Origin: Chitinophaga vietnamensis
GTDB taxonomy: Bacteria > Bacteroidota > Bacteroidia > Chitinophagales > Chitinophagaceae
Reading direction: 5' to 3'
Length of the DNA stretch: 64,000 nt
Assembly (NCBI RefSeq): GCF_902167635.1
Contig: NZ_CABHMS010000001.1
Location: 186,001 to 250,000 of the forward strand
Part shown: positions 7,823 to 16,600 of the stretch, piece after piece
How positions within the stretch are numbered: the stretch's first letter is position 1
Layout: every line of letters starts with the position of its first letter
Position numbers and translations under genes: made by a program
The notes under the pieces: generated by a model
Told to the model about the DNA's origin: nothing
The model's database searches: none
What the model saw: only the letters and a program-made list of their open reading frames with translations

Positions 7823-10224
7823 TGTTGCTCCTGTTTACCTTTATCCAGGATGGTAAAAGGGCATTCAATTCTCTCCCCGTTCTCATCTACCAATGTGATC
7901 ACATGATCACCGGCAGCAGGATGTAGCGCCATCTGATGAAATTCAGTGGTAGCGCCGATAAAATTATTATCCAGGTGCCAGAATATTTTGGCCGACGTAT
8001 TCCGGTGCGTGGCGGTGAAGATCGTCTGGCCAGGCTTTCCGTCTATCTCAACGGGAACGTATATACGAGCATTGGGCCGTGGGTAGATCAGCTCCATCGG
8101 GGCTTTGTCTTGCCCGAGGGCTGCGAGGCATTCCGGTTTGTAGGGTGGCAAAGGTTGATAATAATTCTTGCTTCTGTAGTAAAATTCCTGTGATGGCGGT
8201 AATATAAACCAGGAACGGTGTTGCATGAACTGTGGTGATTCACAGGCTTCTGTTACGCGCCACTGGCCGGTTCTATCGAGATGTACCAGTTGATGATAGG
8301 GGCATACGCCTGCGCGGATGCCTGCTGCCGGCACCCAGATAGTATCTTTTTCATCACAGAGTTCACTGGCGCGGAAACCGCTTTTGGTACATACTTCTAC
8401 TTTGCGCATCAGTGAATAGGGTGGCGTGAACCAGCTGCCAAGTTTCAGTTGCCGGAATACATCGAACAGGATGGGCGCCGCTGTGGATACGCCTATCAGG
8501 CCGGGGCGCCCTTCGCCGTCGGCATTGCCTACCCATACTCCTACTACATATTGCGGCGTTACGCCGATGGCCCATCCATCCCTGAAACCGAAGCTGGTAC
8601 CTGTTTTCCAGGCAATGCGCTGGGTAGAGGAGAACTGTTGCCACAGCAGTTCTTCGCCGGGGCGCATCACTTCGGTCATGGCCTGAAATGCGCACCAGAT
8701 GGCGCCTGCATCCAGTACGCCGTTCTTACTCAACCCATATTGCGATTTCCGCTGGATATTGAGTTGATAATTGGGCGGATGAATATCGTCCAGGTCATAT
8801 TTCCCTTTGTATTGATCGAGATGTATCAGTGTGCGGGCCATACTGGCATACATGCCGCACATCTCCCACAGCGTGGTTTCGCCGCCGCCGAGGATGAGCG
8901 AGAGGCCGTAGTGGTCTGCCGGTTTGTTGAGGGTGGTGATGCCCATTTTTTGCAAGAGGGCATGAAAGCGTTCGTAGCGGTATTGCTGTAACATGCGCAC
9001 AGCGGGGATATTGAGCGACCGCGCCAATGCGCGTGATGCGGGCACGGCGCCATCATAGCCGAGATCAAAGTTTTGCGGGGAGTAGCCTGCGATCTGTGTG
9101 GGAATATCCGGAATGAGGGTATTCGGCAGAATGAGCCCGTCGCTGAGCATGGCGGCATAGAGTACCGGCTTGAGGGTGCTGCCGGGGCTGCGCCTGGCCT
9201 GTATGATATCTACATGGCTTTCCAGTTCAGTATCTGCGGGGTTGTAGATGTTGCCTACATAGGCCAGGGTGTTGCCGGTTTCTACGTCGAGCACCAGTAC
9301 GGCGGCATTGTTGATGCCGTTGGCTTTGTAGGTGTTGTGATATCTTTCCGCGATGGCGGCAACGTTGCGTTGTAAGGCGCCATCGACAGTGGATTTGATG
9401 CGGGTGGCGCCAGCGCTGTGTGATTGGAGGTAGTCGGCCCGGAATTTATCGAGCAAATGCGGCGCATATTGCGGCAGCGGCAAAGGCTGATCAGGTAAGG
9501 GTTCCAGGCTGGCGAGACTACAGGTGAGGCTGTCGATGGTTTTGTTGTGCCACAGTTTGCGCAGTAACTGGTTTCGTTTAGCCATCAGCGTTTGCCGGTT
9601 ACGGCCGGGGTGTACGAGGGTTGGGCTGTTGGGCAGTACGGCCAGCGCGGCCATTTCGCCCCAGGAGAGCTGATCGGCCTTGCGGCCATAGTAGCGCCAG
9701 GCGGCGGCTTCCAGTCCTACTACATTGCCGCCGAAAGGTGCGTTGGCGGCATATAGCGCGATGATCTTTTTTTTAGAGGCGGCAAATTCGAGGCGGGTGG
9801 CTAATACGGCTTCCACCATTTTCTGCCAGATATTACGCGGCTTATTCCTCGATAGCCGGATGACCTGCATGGTAAGCGTACTGCCGCCACTCACCACTTT
9901 GCGGCCGCCGAGGTTCTGTTTCACCGCGCGGCCGATGGCCATCGGATCTACGCCCCAATGATACCAGAAGCGTTTATCTTCATAGGCGACGATGCATTTT
10001 ACAAATTTTTCCGGCACATGCGCACTGTACGGAAACCGCCACTGGCCATCGTTTGCGATGCTGGCATTGAGCAGGTCGCCGTTATTATCTTCCAGCACAA
10101 AAGAAGTAGGGTTGGGAAATAATTGCGATGGCAAACAAAAGTAGTAAGCTGTTAGTAAAACAGTGGCCGCGATGAGCCACCATTTTCTTTTGATACACCA
10201 CTGTTTGAATTTCTGCCGGGTCAT
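7819..10224 (-). CDS. pbpC: Penicillin-binding protein 1C (bifunctional transglycosylase/transpeptidase)
   Basis: An 801-residue class A PBP of the PBP1C type. After a short cytoplasmic part it has one membrane anchor (WWLIAATVLLTAYYFCL). The GT51 glycosyltransferase domain shows EDKRFWYHWGVDP and GGSTLTMQVIRL. The transpeptidase domain has the SxxK active site in SPGSTLKP, SLNIPAVRM (SxN) and WKTGTSFGFRDGWA (KTG box). A C-terminal BiPBP_C-like domain follows. The start at 10224 (MTRQKFKQW) places the basic residues just before the anchor; a longer frame to 10302 is possible but less typical. It polymerises and cross-links peptidoglycan at the inner membrane. Its usual partner, an alpha-2-macroglobulin gene, lies upstream on the same strand but 3.4 kb away. 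Confidence 0.95.
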   Translation of the reverse strand: MTRQKFKQWCIKRKWWLIAATVLLTAYYFCLPSQLFPNPTSFVLEDNNGDLLNASIANDGQWRFPYSAHVPEKFVKCIVAYEDKRFWYHWGVDPMAIGRAVKQNLGGRKVVSGGSTLTMQVIRLSRNKPRNIWQKMVEAVLATRLEFAASKKKIIALYAANAPFGGNVVGLEAAAWRYYGRKADQLSWGEMAALAVLPNSPTLVHPGRNRQTLMAKRNQLLRKLWHNKTIDSLTCSLASLEPLPDQPLPLPQYAPHLLDKFRADYLQSHSAGATRIKSTVDGALQRNVAAIAERYHNTYKANGINNAAVLVLDVETGNTLAYVGNIYNPADTELESHVDIIQARRSPGSTLKPVLYAAMLSDGLILPNTLIPDIPTQIAGYSPQNFDLGYDGAVPASRALARSLNIPAVRMLQQYRYERFHALLQKMGITTLNKPADHYGLSLILGGGETTLWEMCGMYASMARTLIHLDQYKGKYDLDDIHPPNYQLNIQRKSQYGLSKNGVLDAGAIWCAFQAMTEVMRPGEELLWQQFSSTQRIAWKTGTSFGFRDGWAIGVTPQYVVGVWVGNADGEGRPGLIGVSTAAPILFDVFRQLKLGSWFTPPYSLMRKVEVCTKSGFRASELCDEKDTIWVPAAGIRAGVCPYHQLVHLDRTGQWRVTEACESPQFMQHRSWFILPPSQEFYYRSKNYYQPLPPYKPECLAALGQDKAPMELIYPRPNARIYVPVEIDGKPGQTIFTATHRNTSAKIFWHLDNNFIGATTEFHQMALHPAAGDHVITLVDENGERIECPFTILDKGKQEQH

Positions 10225-10358
10225 GAATGTTGTGAGGATTAATTTTTTGGTGAAGGTATATAAAAAAGAATGCGGGGCGTTGATCTGTTCATTCTTATTC
10301 ACATGCGGCGGAATGTGGAGTGAATGAAAATGAACAGGGATAAGCGTTTGCAGACATT

Positions 10359-10366
10359 TACATTTG
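10359..10366 (+). promoter_or_regulatory. Likely -7 element for the YhcG-type nuclease gene
   Basis: TACATTTG matches TAnnTTTG, 33 bases before the start codon. No TTG at the normal spacing is seen. Confidence 0.45.
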
Positions 10367-10398
10367 CAGTTATTGTTAACCTTTAATGATCATTACTT

Positions 10399-11466
10399 AT
10401 GTCGGAAAGAGATTTTCAGGAGTTATTCACACATATTCAGCAAACGCAGCATAACGTTTACAAAAGTATCAATGTTGAATTGATCAACCTTTATTGGCAA
10501 GTGGGTGAGTATATCAACAAGAAAATTGCACAGGCCTGCTGGGGAGAAAAGACGGTAAAAGAACTGGCGGATTATATTGCAAAGAAGAATGCCAGATTGA
10601 AAGGATTTAATGTACGAGGGCTTTACAGAATGAGGCTTTTTTATCAGACTTATACTAATGAATTAGGTAGTTATAAAGTTGAAAATTTTAATATATCATC
10701 TGATAATCAAGTGGATATATTTGTGTCAACACTGTTGACACAATTTACGGATATTCGTAATACATTATTGGTGAAGATTTCCTGGTCGCATCATTTGTTA
10801 TTGTTGTCGATAAAGGAGTCAAAAGAAAGAAACTTTTATTTGCATCTCTGTATTAAAGAGGGATATACGGTCAGGGAATTGGAACGACAGATTCAAAGCA
10901 GCCTTTTTGAACGTGTAATGTTGGGAAAACAGCATATGCCGGAAGCGCTCAAACAGCAGGTGCCTGCTAGTCTTTCGCACGGATTCAAAGACAGTTATGT
11001 TTTTGAATTTCTCAATCTACCTGAAACCCATAGTGAAAAAGACCTTCAGAAAGCTTTGGTCAAAAAGATCAAAGCTTTCATCCTGGAACTTGGCAAGGAT
11101 TTTATCTTTATGGGAGAAGAGTTCAGGATACAGGTAGGGAATAAGGATTTCTACATCGACCTCATATGCTACCACCGCCGATTACAGTGCCTGGTGGCTT
11201 TTGAGTTAAAAGCTACCGACTTTATGCCCGAATATCTTGGTAAACTTAATTTCTACCTGGAAGCACTCGACAGAGACGTGAAATTACAGAATGAGAACCC
11301 GAGCGTTGGCATACTGTTATGTAAAGAAAAAGATAATGAAGTAGTGGAATATGCACTCAACAGAAGCCTCTCGCCCACTATCATTTCTGAATACAAAACA
11401 TTATTACCTGATAAACAACTGCTACAACAGAAACTCCACGAGCTCTTCGAAAACGAACTACACTAA
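10399..11466 (+). CDS. YhcG/DUF1016 family protein with PDDEXK nuclease domain
   Basis: A 355-residue protein with two parts. Residues about 5-150 match the DUF1016 N-terminal region (ELINLYWQVGEYINKKI, GFNVRGLYRMRLFY, SWSHHLLLLSIKE). Residues about 160-345 form the PDDEXK nuclease: EFRIQVGNKDFYIDLICYHR gives the catalytic Asp (YIDL) and LVAFELKATDF gives the E-x-K pair; all catalytic residues seem present. YhcG proteins are predicted DNA nucleases often found near restriction-modification genes or mobile DNA, but no methylase or prophage gene is visible here. The 10.6-10.8 kb part is visibly more AT-rich than the flanks, and the gene sits between pbpC and the macroglobulin, both signs of acquisition. 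Its last nine bases overlap the convergent AraC gene. Confidence 0.88.
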   Translation: MSERDFQELFTHIQQTQHNVYKSINVELINLYWQVGEYINKKIAQACWGEKTVKELADYIAKKNARLKGFNVRGLYRMRLFYQTYTNELGSYKVENFNISSDNQVDIFVSTLLTQFTDIRNTLLVKISWSHHLLLLSIKESKERNFYLHLCIKEGYTVRELERQIQSSLFERVMLGKQHMPEALKQQVPASLSHGFKDSYVFEFLNLPETHSEKDLQKALVKKIKAFILELGKDFIFMGEEFRIQVGNKDFYIDLICYHRRLQCLVAFELKATDFMPEYLGKLNFYLEALDRDVKLQNENPSVGILLCKEKDNEVVEYALNRSLSPTIISEYKTLLPDKQLLQQKLHELFENELH

Positions 11467-12321
11467 CGCCTTCGCACTCTTCCTATACTCCACCGGGCTC
11501 ACACCACTATATTTCCTGAACTGGCGGCTCAAATGACTTTCGTCTGTAAAGCCCAACTCTCCTGCAATCTGGCTCACGGTGAGCGAGCTGAACGCCAACC
11601 GCTGCTGTACCAGTTTCATTTTGTAATGGGTGATGTATTGTTGCAGACTTTCACCGGTATATTTTCTGAAATATTCTCCAACATAGTTGGCAGAGAGATT
11701 AAAGCGCGCGGCGAGATAATCGATACGCAGCTTTTCCGGATCAGCGATATGCTGACGAACATGCAACAGCATTCTGTTGATAAGCGGGCCAGGCTCCGCT
11801 GCGGTAGCGGCTCCGGCGCCTTCTGATACATTTCTCGCGAGGATGTTGAGCACCAGGGTTACCAGGTGTTGCAAGTTCTCTTCGTGATAGCTTTGCTTGT
11901 GCTCATATTCCGTAATCATACTGTTGATGAGCGAAGTGATCATATTGCAGTCATCATCCCGCTTGATAAACACCTCCTGAAAACTGTTGTGCTGGAAGAA
12001 GATATGTTCCAGTTGCTTCAGCCATTGGGAGATACGCTCTTTGTCCTGCGGGCTTTTATATTGACCCAGAAAGAGTTCAGAGAAACGGATGGAACAGAAG
12101 CGGGTACGCGTTTTCACGTCAAAGCCGCGACAATCCAGCGGTGTAAACAGGAAGATGCTGCCCGTATGATAAGGGAACTCGTTGTTATTGGTGGTGCGCA
12201 TACCCTCTCCTTCAAGTATCTGCACGATCTCGAAGAAATGATAAACCAAAGGCCGTTCATACCAGCAATCCATATCGGACACATATAGCTCGAAAGGCTG
12301 GTGTAGTTGTTTATGCTCCAT
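11458..12321 (-). CDS. AraC family transcriptional regulator
   Basis: A 287-residue regulator. The N-terminal half (about 15-130) is a cupin-like sensing domain (HQPFELYVSDMDCWYERP, YHTGSIFLFTPLDCRGF). The C-terminal 100 residues hold the double helix-turn-helix: first motif around LRIDYLAARFNLSANYVGEY, second around VSQIAGELGFTDESHLSRQF with the standard RKYSGVSPVEYR end. It is divergent from the alkene reductase gene with an 85-base gap, so it probably controls that gene in response to a small molecule, possibly an electrophile or quinone. The regulatory link is inferred from the arrangement. Confidence 0.93.
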   Translation of the reverse strand: MEHKQLHQPFELYVSDMDCWYERPLVYHFFEIVQILEGEGMRTTNNNEFPYHTGSIFLFTPLDCRGFDVKTRTRFCSIRFSELFLGQYKSPQDKERISQWLKQLEHIFFQHNSFQEVFIKRDDDCNMITSLINSMITEYEHKQSYHEENLQHLVTLVLNILARNVSEGAGAATAAEPGPLINRMLLHVRQHIADPEKLRIDYLAARFNLSANYVGEYFRKYTGESLQQYITHYKMKLVQQRLAFSSLTVSQIAGELGFTDESHLSRQFRKYSGVSPVEYRKSAKALV

Positions 12322-12381
12322 AACCTCTTAAATTACATAACAAACCTTTTTTTGTCACTGTTCAACGGTGGTGGCCCGTAG

Positions 12382-12389
12382 TAATTTTG
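12382..12389 (+). promoter_or_regulatory. Possible -7 element for the alkene reductase gene
   Basis: TAATTTTG fits TAnnTTTG, 17 bases before the ATG at 12407. The nearest TTTG (12351-12354) is 27 bases upstream, too far, as might be expected for an activator-dependent promoter controlled by the divergent AraC protein. Confidence 0.4.
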
Positions 12390-12406
12390 ATCTCAAATTA
12401 TCAATT

Positions 12407-13504
12407 ATGGATCACAAAGAAAAATTGCTCGCACCTTTTCATACAACAGGACTTAGCTTACGTAACCGTGTGGTAATGGCGCCTATGAGCCGCCGACGCT
12501 CTCCGGCAGGCATCCCCAATGACGCTACCCGCATCTATTACGGACAACGTGCCAGCGCAGGGTTGATCATTACAGAGAACACCGTTGTTGCCCCTAATGG
12601 CACTGGTATATTACATACGCCCGGTATCTACAACGAAGCGCAAAAGGCTGGCTGGAAGGCCGTTACAGACGAAGTACATGCCAAAGGCGGGAAGATATTC
12701 ATGCAACTGGTGCATGGTGGCCGCATCGGGCATGCCTTGAACAACGACGATGGATTACCGCTGGTGGCGCCTACCGCGATACAGGCCGCAGGTGTAGTCC
12801 GCATCGCAGGCGATCTGCGTGTGCCGATGTCAGTGCCGGAAGAATTGAGCACGGCTGATACAAAAAATCTGGTAACCGCTTTTATCAAAGCCGCAGAACG
12901 AGCCATCGAAGCGGGTATGGACGGCGTAGAGATACACGCTGCGCACGGATACCTGATAGAACAATTCCTGCATCCGCATACCAACCATAGAACAGACGAG
13001 TATGGCGGCAGTATCATTAACCGCAGCCGCTTCCTGCTGGAAATAGTAGCAGGCGTGGTGAAGGCCATCGGCAAAGAACGCACGGGCATCCGTTTATCGC
13101 CCTTCGCCACCTTGAACGATCAGCCTTCTTATGAAGAAGAAGAGGCTACACATCTCTATCTCGCGGATGCCTTACAGCAACTGGGTATCCTCTATGTACA
13201 TATCTCCGATCAATCCAGCAATGGCCATCCTCCTGTTCCCGTCAGCTTTATTCAGGCCTTCCGCAAGCGTTTTCGCCACTTGATGATCCTGGCCGGCGGA
13301 TATACAGCAGCATCGGCGGAAGCTGCCTTGCAGAGCGGTTTGGCTGACCTCATCGCTTTCGGCCGTCCCTTTATTGCCAACCCCGACCTGGTGGAACGCT
13401 TCCAGCTTAATGCACCGCTGGCAACAGGCGATGCCAGCACCTTCTACGAAGGCGGTAACGAAGGATATATCGATTATCCCACTTTACAATGTGCTACTGT
13501 CTGA
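12407..13504 (+). CDS. Alkene reductase of the old yellow enzyme family (NemA/OPR type)
   Basis: A 365-residue FMN-dependent ene-reductase. It opens with LLAPFHTTGLSLRNRVVMAP, the usual flavin-binding first strand. The active site HAAHGYLIEQFLHP (near residues 184-197) has both substrate-binding His residues and the proton-donor Tyr, followed by NHRTDEYGGS. The phosphate-binding C-terminal part has ILAGGYT and FGRPFIANPDLVERF. These enzymes use NADPH to reduce activated C=C bonds or nitro groups, acting in detoxification in the cytoplasm. The ATG at 12407 was chosen since the conserved region begins seven residues later; the frame could extend to 12368. A divergent AraC gene is the likely regulator. 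Confidence 0.94.
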   Translation: MDHKEKLLAPFHTTGLSLRNRVVMAPMSRRRSPAGIPNDATRIYYGQRASAGLIITENTVVAPNGTGILHTPGIYNEAQKAGWKAVTDEVHAKGGKIFMQLVHGGRIGHALNNDDGLPLVAPTAIQAAGVVRIAGDLRVPMSVPEELSTADTKNLVTAFIKAAERAIEAGMDGVEIHAAHGYLIEQFLHPHTNHRTDEYGGSIINRSRFLLEIVAGVVKAIGKERTGIRLSPFATLNDQPSYEEEEATHLYLADALQQLGILYVHISDQSSNGHPPVPVSFIQAFRKRFRHLMILAGGYTAASAEAALQSGLADLIAFGRPFIANPDLVERFQLNAPLATGDASTFYEGGNEGYIDYPTLQCATV

Positions 13505-13531
13505 TAATTACAGATAGTGTTGTTGGATGAT

Positions 13532-13551
13532 CCCCGGGCTAAGGCCCGGGG
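13532..13551 (+). terminator. GC-rich hairpin after the alkene reductase gene
   Basis: Perfect 8-bp stem CCCCGGGC / GCCCGGGG with a TAAG loop, 28 bases after the stop. It lacks a T run, so termination may rely on the longer structure formed with the neighbouring inverted repeat. Confidence 0.5.
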
Positions 13552-13574
13552 CGACAGCGTTATTCAACAACGCC

Positions 13575-13654
13575 ATTACGGATTACGAATTAATAATTAC
13601 GGCCCGAAGTGTTTGTACACTTCGGGCCGTAATTATTAATTCGTAATCCGTAAT
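13575..13654. repeat. Long perfect inverted repeat (38-bp arms)
   Basis: Arms 13575-13612 and 13617-13654 are exactly complementary with a TTGT loop. The outer part of the arms is AT-rich and made of the words ATTACG, GATTACG and AATTA; the inner part is GGCCCGAAGTG. The right arm ends exactly at the first base of the macroglobulin stop codon, so it acts as the 3' end of that transcript and of the convergent reductase gene. Confidence 0.9.
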
Positions 13655-16600
13655 TATTTTACCACTTCAACCCACTTGCCTGGCAGGAAAGCGCGGATGG
13701 TATTGTCATACATCGCTTCTACCGAAGTGGCTGGAAGATAGTAACGGCCCAGGTATGCGGCATTGAGCAACACATTATAGGTGCGCGTTTTATTTTCTTC
13801 AATGTTGAAATAAGTATATACCCTGTCATCACGGATATCCATATACGTAGCGGGAGATGAACGGAAGGCACTGTCATTGTCCATCAGGCGGGTGTTGAGT
13901 ATTTCCCAGCCGGATGGGAATATCTGCGACAATGCCATCTGTTCGTAATACCCGCGGCGACCCGGGTTGTGAATAGTAACCGTGGCCATGAAGTCGCTGC
14001 CCTGTTTGAGGGTGGCGGGATCGAGGGGCTTGCCCTCACGGGTACGGTAATCCACCTGCATGGTCAGTACCTCGGGATTGTTGCTGGCAGCGGGTTCCTG
14101 GCCTGCTTCCGGCTGGCCTCTCAGGATGAGGCGCGCGTACAGCACATTCTGGCCATTGTTCTGAACAGACACATTACCATTGCCACTGTTGACATTCACC
14201 GGTATCTGCGTAACATAGGATTGTCCGTTCACATTGCCTTTTACGCCATTGAGGTTGTAGCTGAAGTTCATCTTGCTGCCACCTTTGTTGTTGCCGCAGA
14301 ATTTGGCGACGGCGATCAAGGCGTAAGCAGTGGTTTGTGTGCTGTACCACTGTTCCTGCGAAAGTTGCGCTGCTACTTGTTTCACCAATTCGTTGGCGCG
14401 ACTGCGCTGCCCAAGGATGGTGAGCGTTTCGAGGATCATGGCTTTATCGCGCAGGTCGGAACCGAAGGTGCCACCCAATTGTGTGTATGGTTTCACTTCA
14501 GTGCCAAGGCCCTGGATAAGACTATTCGCTACCTCTGGCTGGCCGGTAAGCTTGTAAGCCGCTGCCAGTCGCCATTTGGCGGGTATGGATAGATATTTGA
14601 ATTCCTTCAGCCTGTTCATGGCGCCGAGCTCTGGTTGTTTGGCCAATGCCAGCAGATAGAGGCGGTAAGCCTGTGTGAGATCGCCGCCATAGAAGTTAGT
14701 GGTGCTGGGCGCCCAGGCGCCGGCTTTGTTGCGTTGGTATTTTTTCCACTGATCCAGCAGGCCTGGCGGCAGCGTGTAACCTTGTGCCTGTGCTTCTATC
14801 AGGAAATGACCGCCGTAGTTGGTACCCCATTCGTCGGAGTTACCTTCACCGGGCCAGTAGCTGAAGCCGCCGTCAGTGGTCTGGAAGTTCTTCAGGCGGT
14901 TGATGCCTGCTTTCACGTTACGGTCTACTTCTGCGAGCTGTGATTCTTTCAGGTCCATCAGCTGGTTCAGCACCAGTTGCGGGAATACGCCCGATGTTGT
15001 TTGTTCAATACAGCCATGCGGATAACTGATAAGGAACTGCAAACGCTTGCCCAGGTTGAGTGAGGGGATAGTAGATACTTCCAGCACGCCGCTATTGGTG
15101 CCCGCCATGCCTACAAGACTGTAGGGAGAAGACCAGCTTTTACCGCCTTCCAGCGTGTATTCGATCACGTTAGTAATGTCGGGGTTCGGGTTGCGTACGT
15201 TCATCTCTACATTTTCTTCGGCGATCTCTTTGCCGCTGGTGGCCACTACTTTGAGTTTGCCCACACCTACCTGTGGTTTCACTTTTACATCGAAGTATAC
15301 GAGTTGCTCGCCTGGTTGCGGGAAGGTGACGGTTTTGGTACGTTCGCCTACTACTTCCAGCAGGCCGTTGGTGCTGAGTGTTACGTTGGCGGAGCGCACA
15401 TTGGGCTCAAGACCGAACACGGTCACCGGCAGCTGGATAGTTTCTGAAGGACCGAGCACACGTGGCGCTGTGGTGAGCAGCATCAGCGGTTTCTTCACTG
15501 CTACAGCTTTCTCTGCAAAACCGTAAGCGCCGTCCTGGCCCGCTACCACCATGGCTTTCACGGAACCGATATAAGGCGGCAGCTTGAAGGAATGCGTTTG
15601 TTTTTGTCCGCCTTTGAGGTAGAAAGGCCCCATATATTTCACCACAGGTTTGAAGCGGTTTGCTTTGGCGCTGCCGGCATTTTTATTCAGTCCTTCGTCG
15701 CCACCGATGCTGAGGATACGATCCATATCCGCGCCCCAGGCGCCGATCACGTAGTCAAAGAGGTCCCATGTTTTTACGCCCAGCGCTTCGCGTGCATAGA
15801 AAACGCTATGTGGATCGGGCGTTTTGAAACGGGTGAGATCCAGCAAGCCTTCATCCACGATGGCGATGGTATAGGTCATCGGTTTGCCATTGCTTTCGCT
15901 GACGGTGATGGCAGCCTCTGTTTCAGGCTTCAACTTGTCGGGCATGCTGATCACGGGTTTCAGGATGGTGCCCGGATCTTCGATGGAAACCGGAATGGTG
16001 CCATACATCCTGATGGGCAGGTCGTTGACCGTTTGTGCATGTGGTTGCAGCAGGGTAACGTTAACGTATATATTAGGCGCCATGTTTTTCTCTGCCTTGA
16101 ACTTGAAGGTGGTTTGTCCCTGCTTGGTATTGATCCAATAGGTTTTGAGCACCTTGCTACCGGATTCGATGCTGATCAGCCCTCTGCCGCCTGCGCTGCT
16201 GGGGATGGTGAGGTTGATGTCTTCGCCGGTTTTGTATTGCTGTTTATCGGAGGTGAATACCAGCATGGCTGCTTCGGCAGGATTATCTTTCTGCATACGT
16301 TCTGCCCATCCGGGCCAGTCGATGTACACAGATTTACCAGCCGTATGGCCACTTTCAAGGTCTTTTACACGAACGAGGTAGCGGCCCCAGTCGGGGTAGT
16401 TGATGAGCAGGTCCCACTTACCTTTACCATTCTGCAGGGTCACGGTTTCCTTGCGCAGCAGCTGGTTGTAGCTGTCTTGCGTGAAGTTGGAATAATCGTC
16501 TTCTGCGCCATCATCCCACCACCATCTCCATTTGATCTTATACAACTCTACCTGTACCTGTCTGGTACCGCTGGTGAGATTGCCGTTGTCGTCTACATCT

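Noticed and set aside
10303-13653. Insertion sequence or integrative element between pbpC and the macroglobulin gene
   Set aside because: No transposase or integrase gene, and I could find no direct repeats at the two edges; only an insertion of cargo genes can be proposed.
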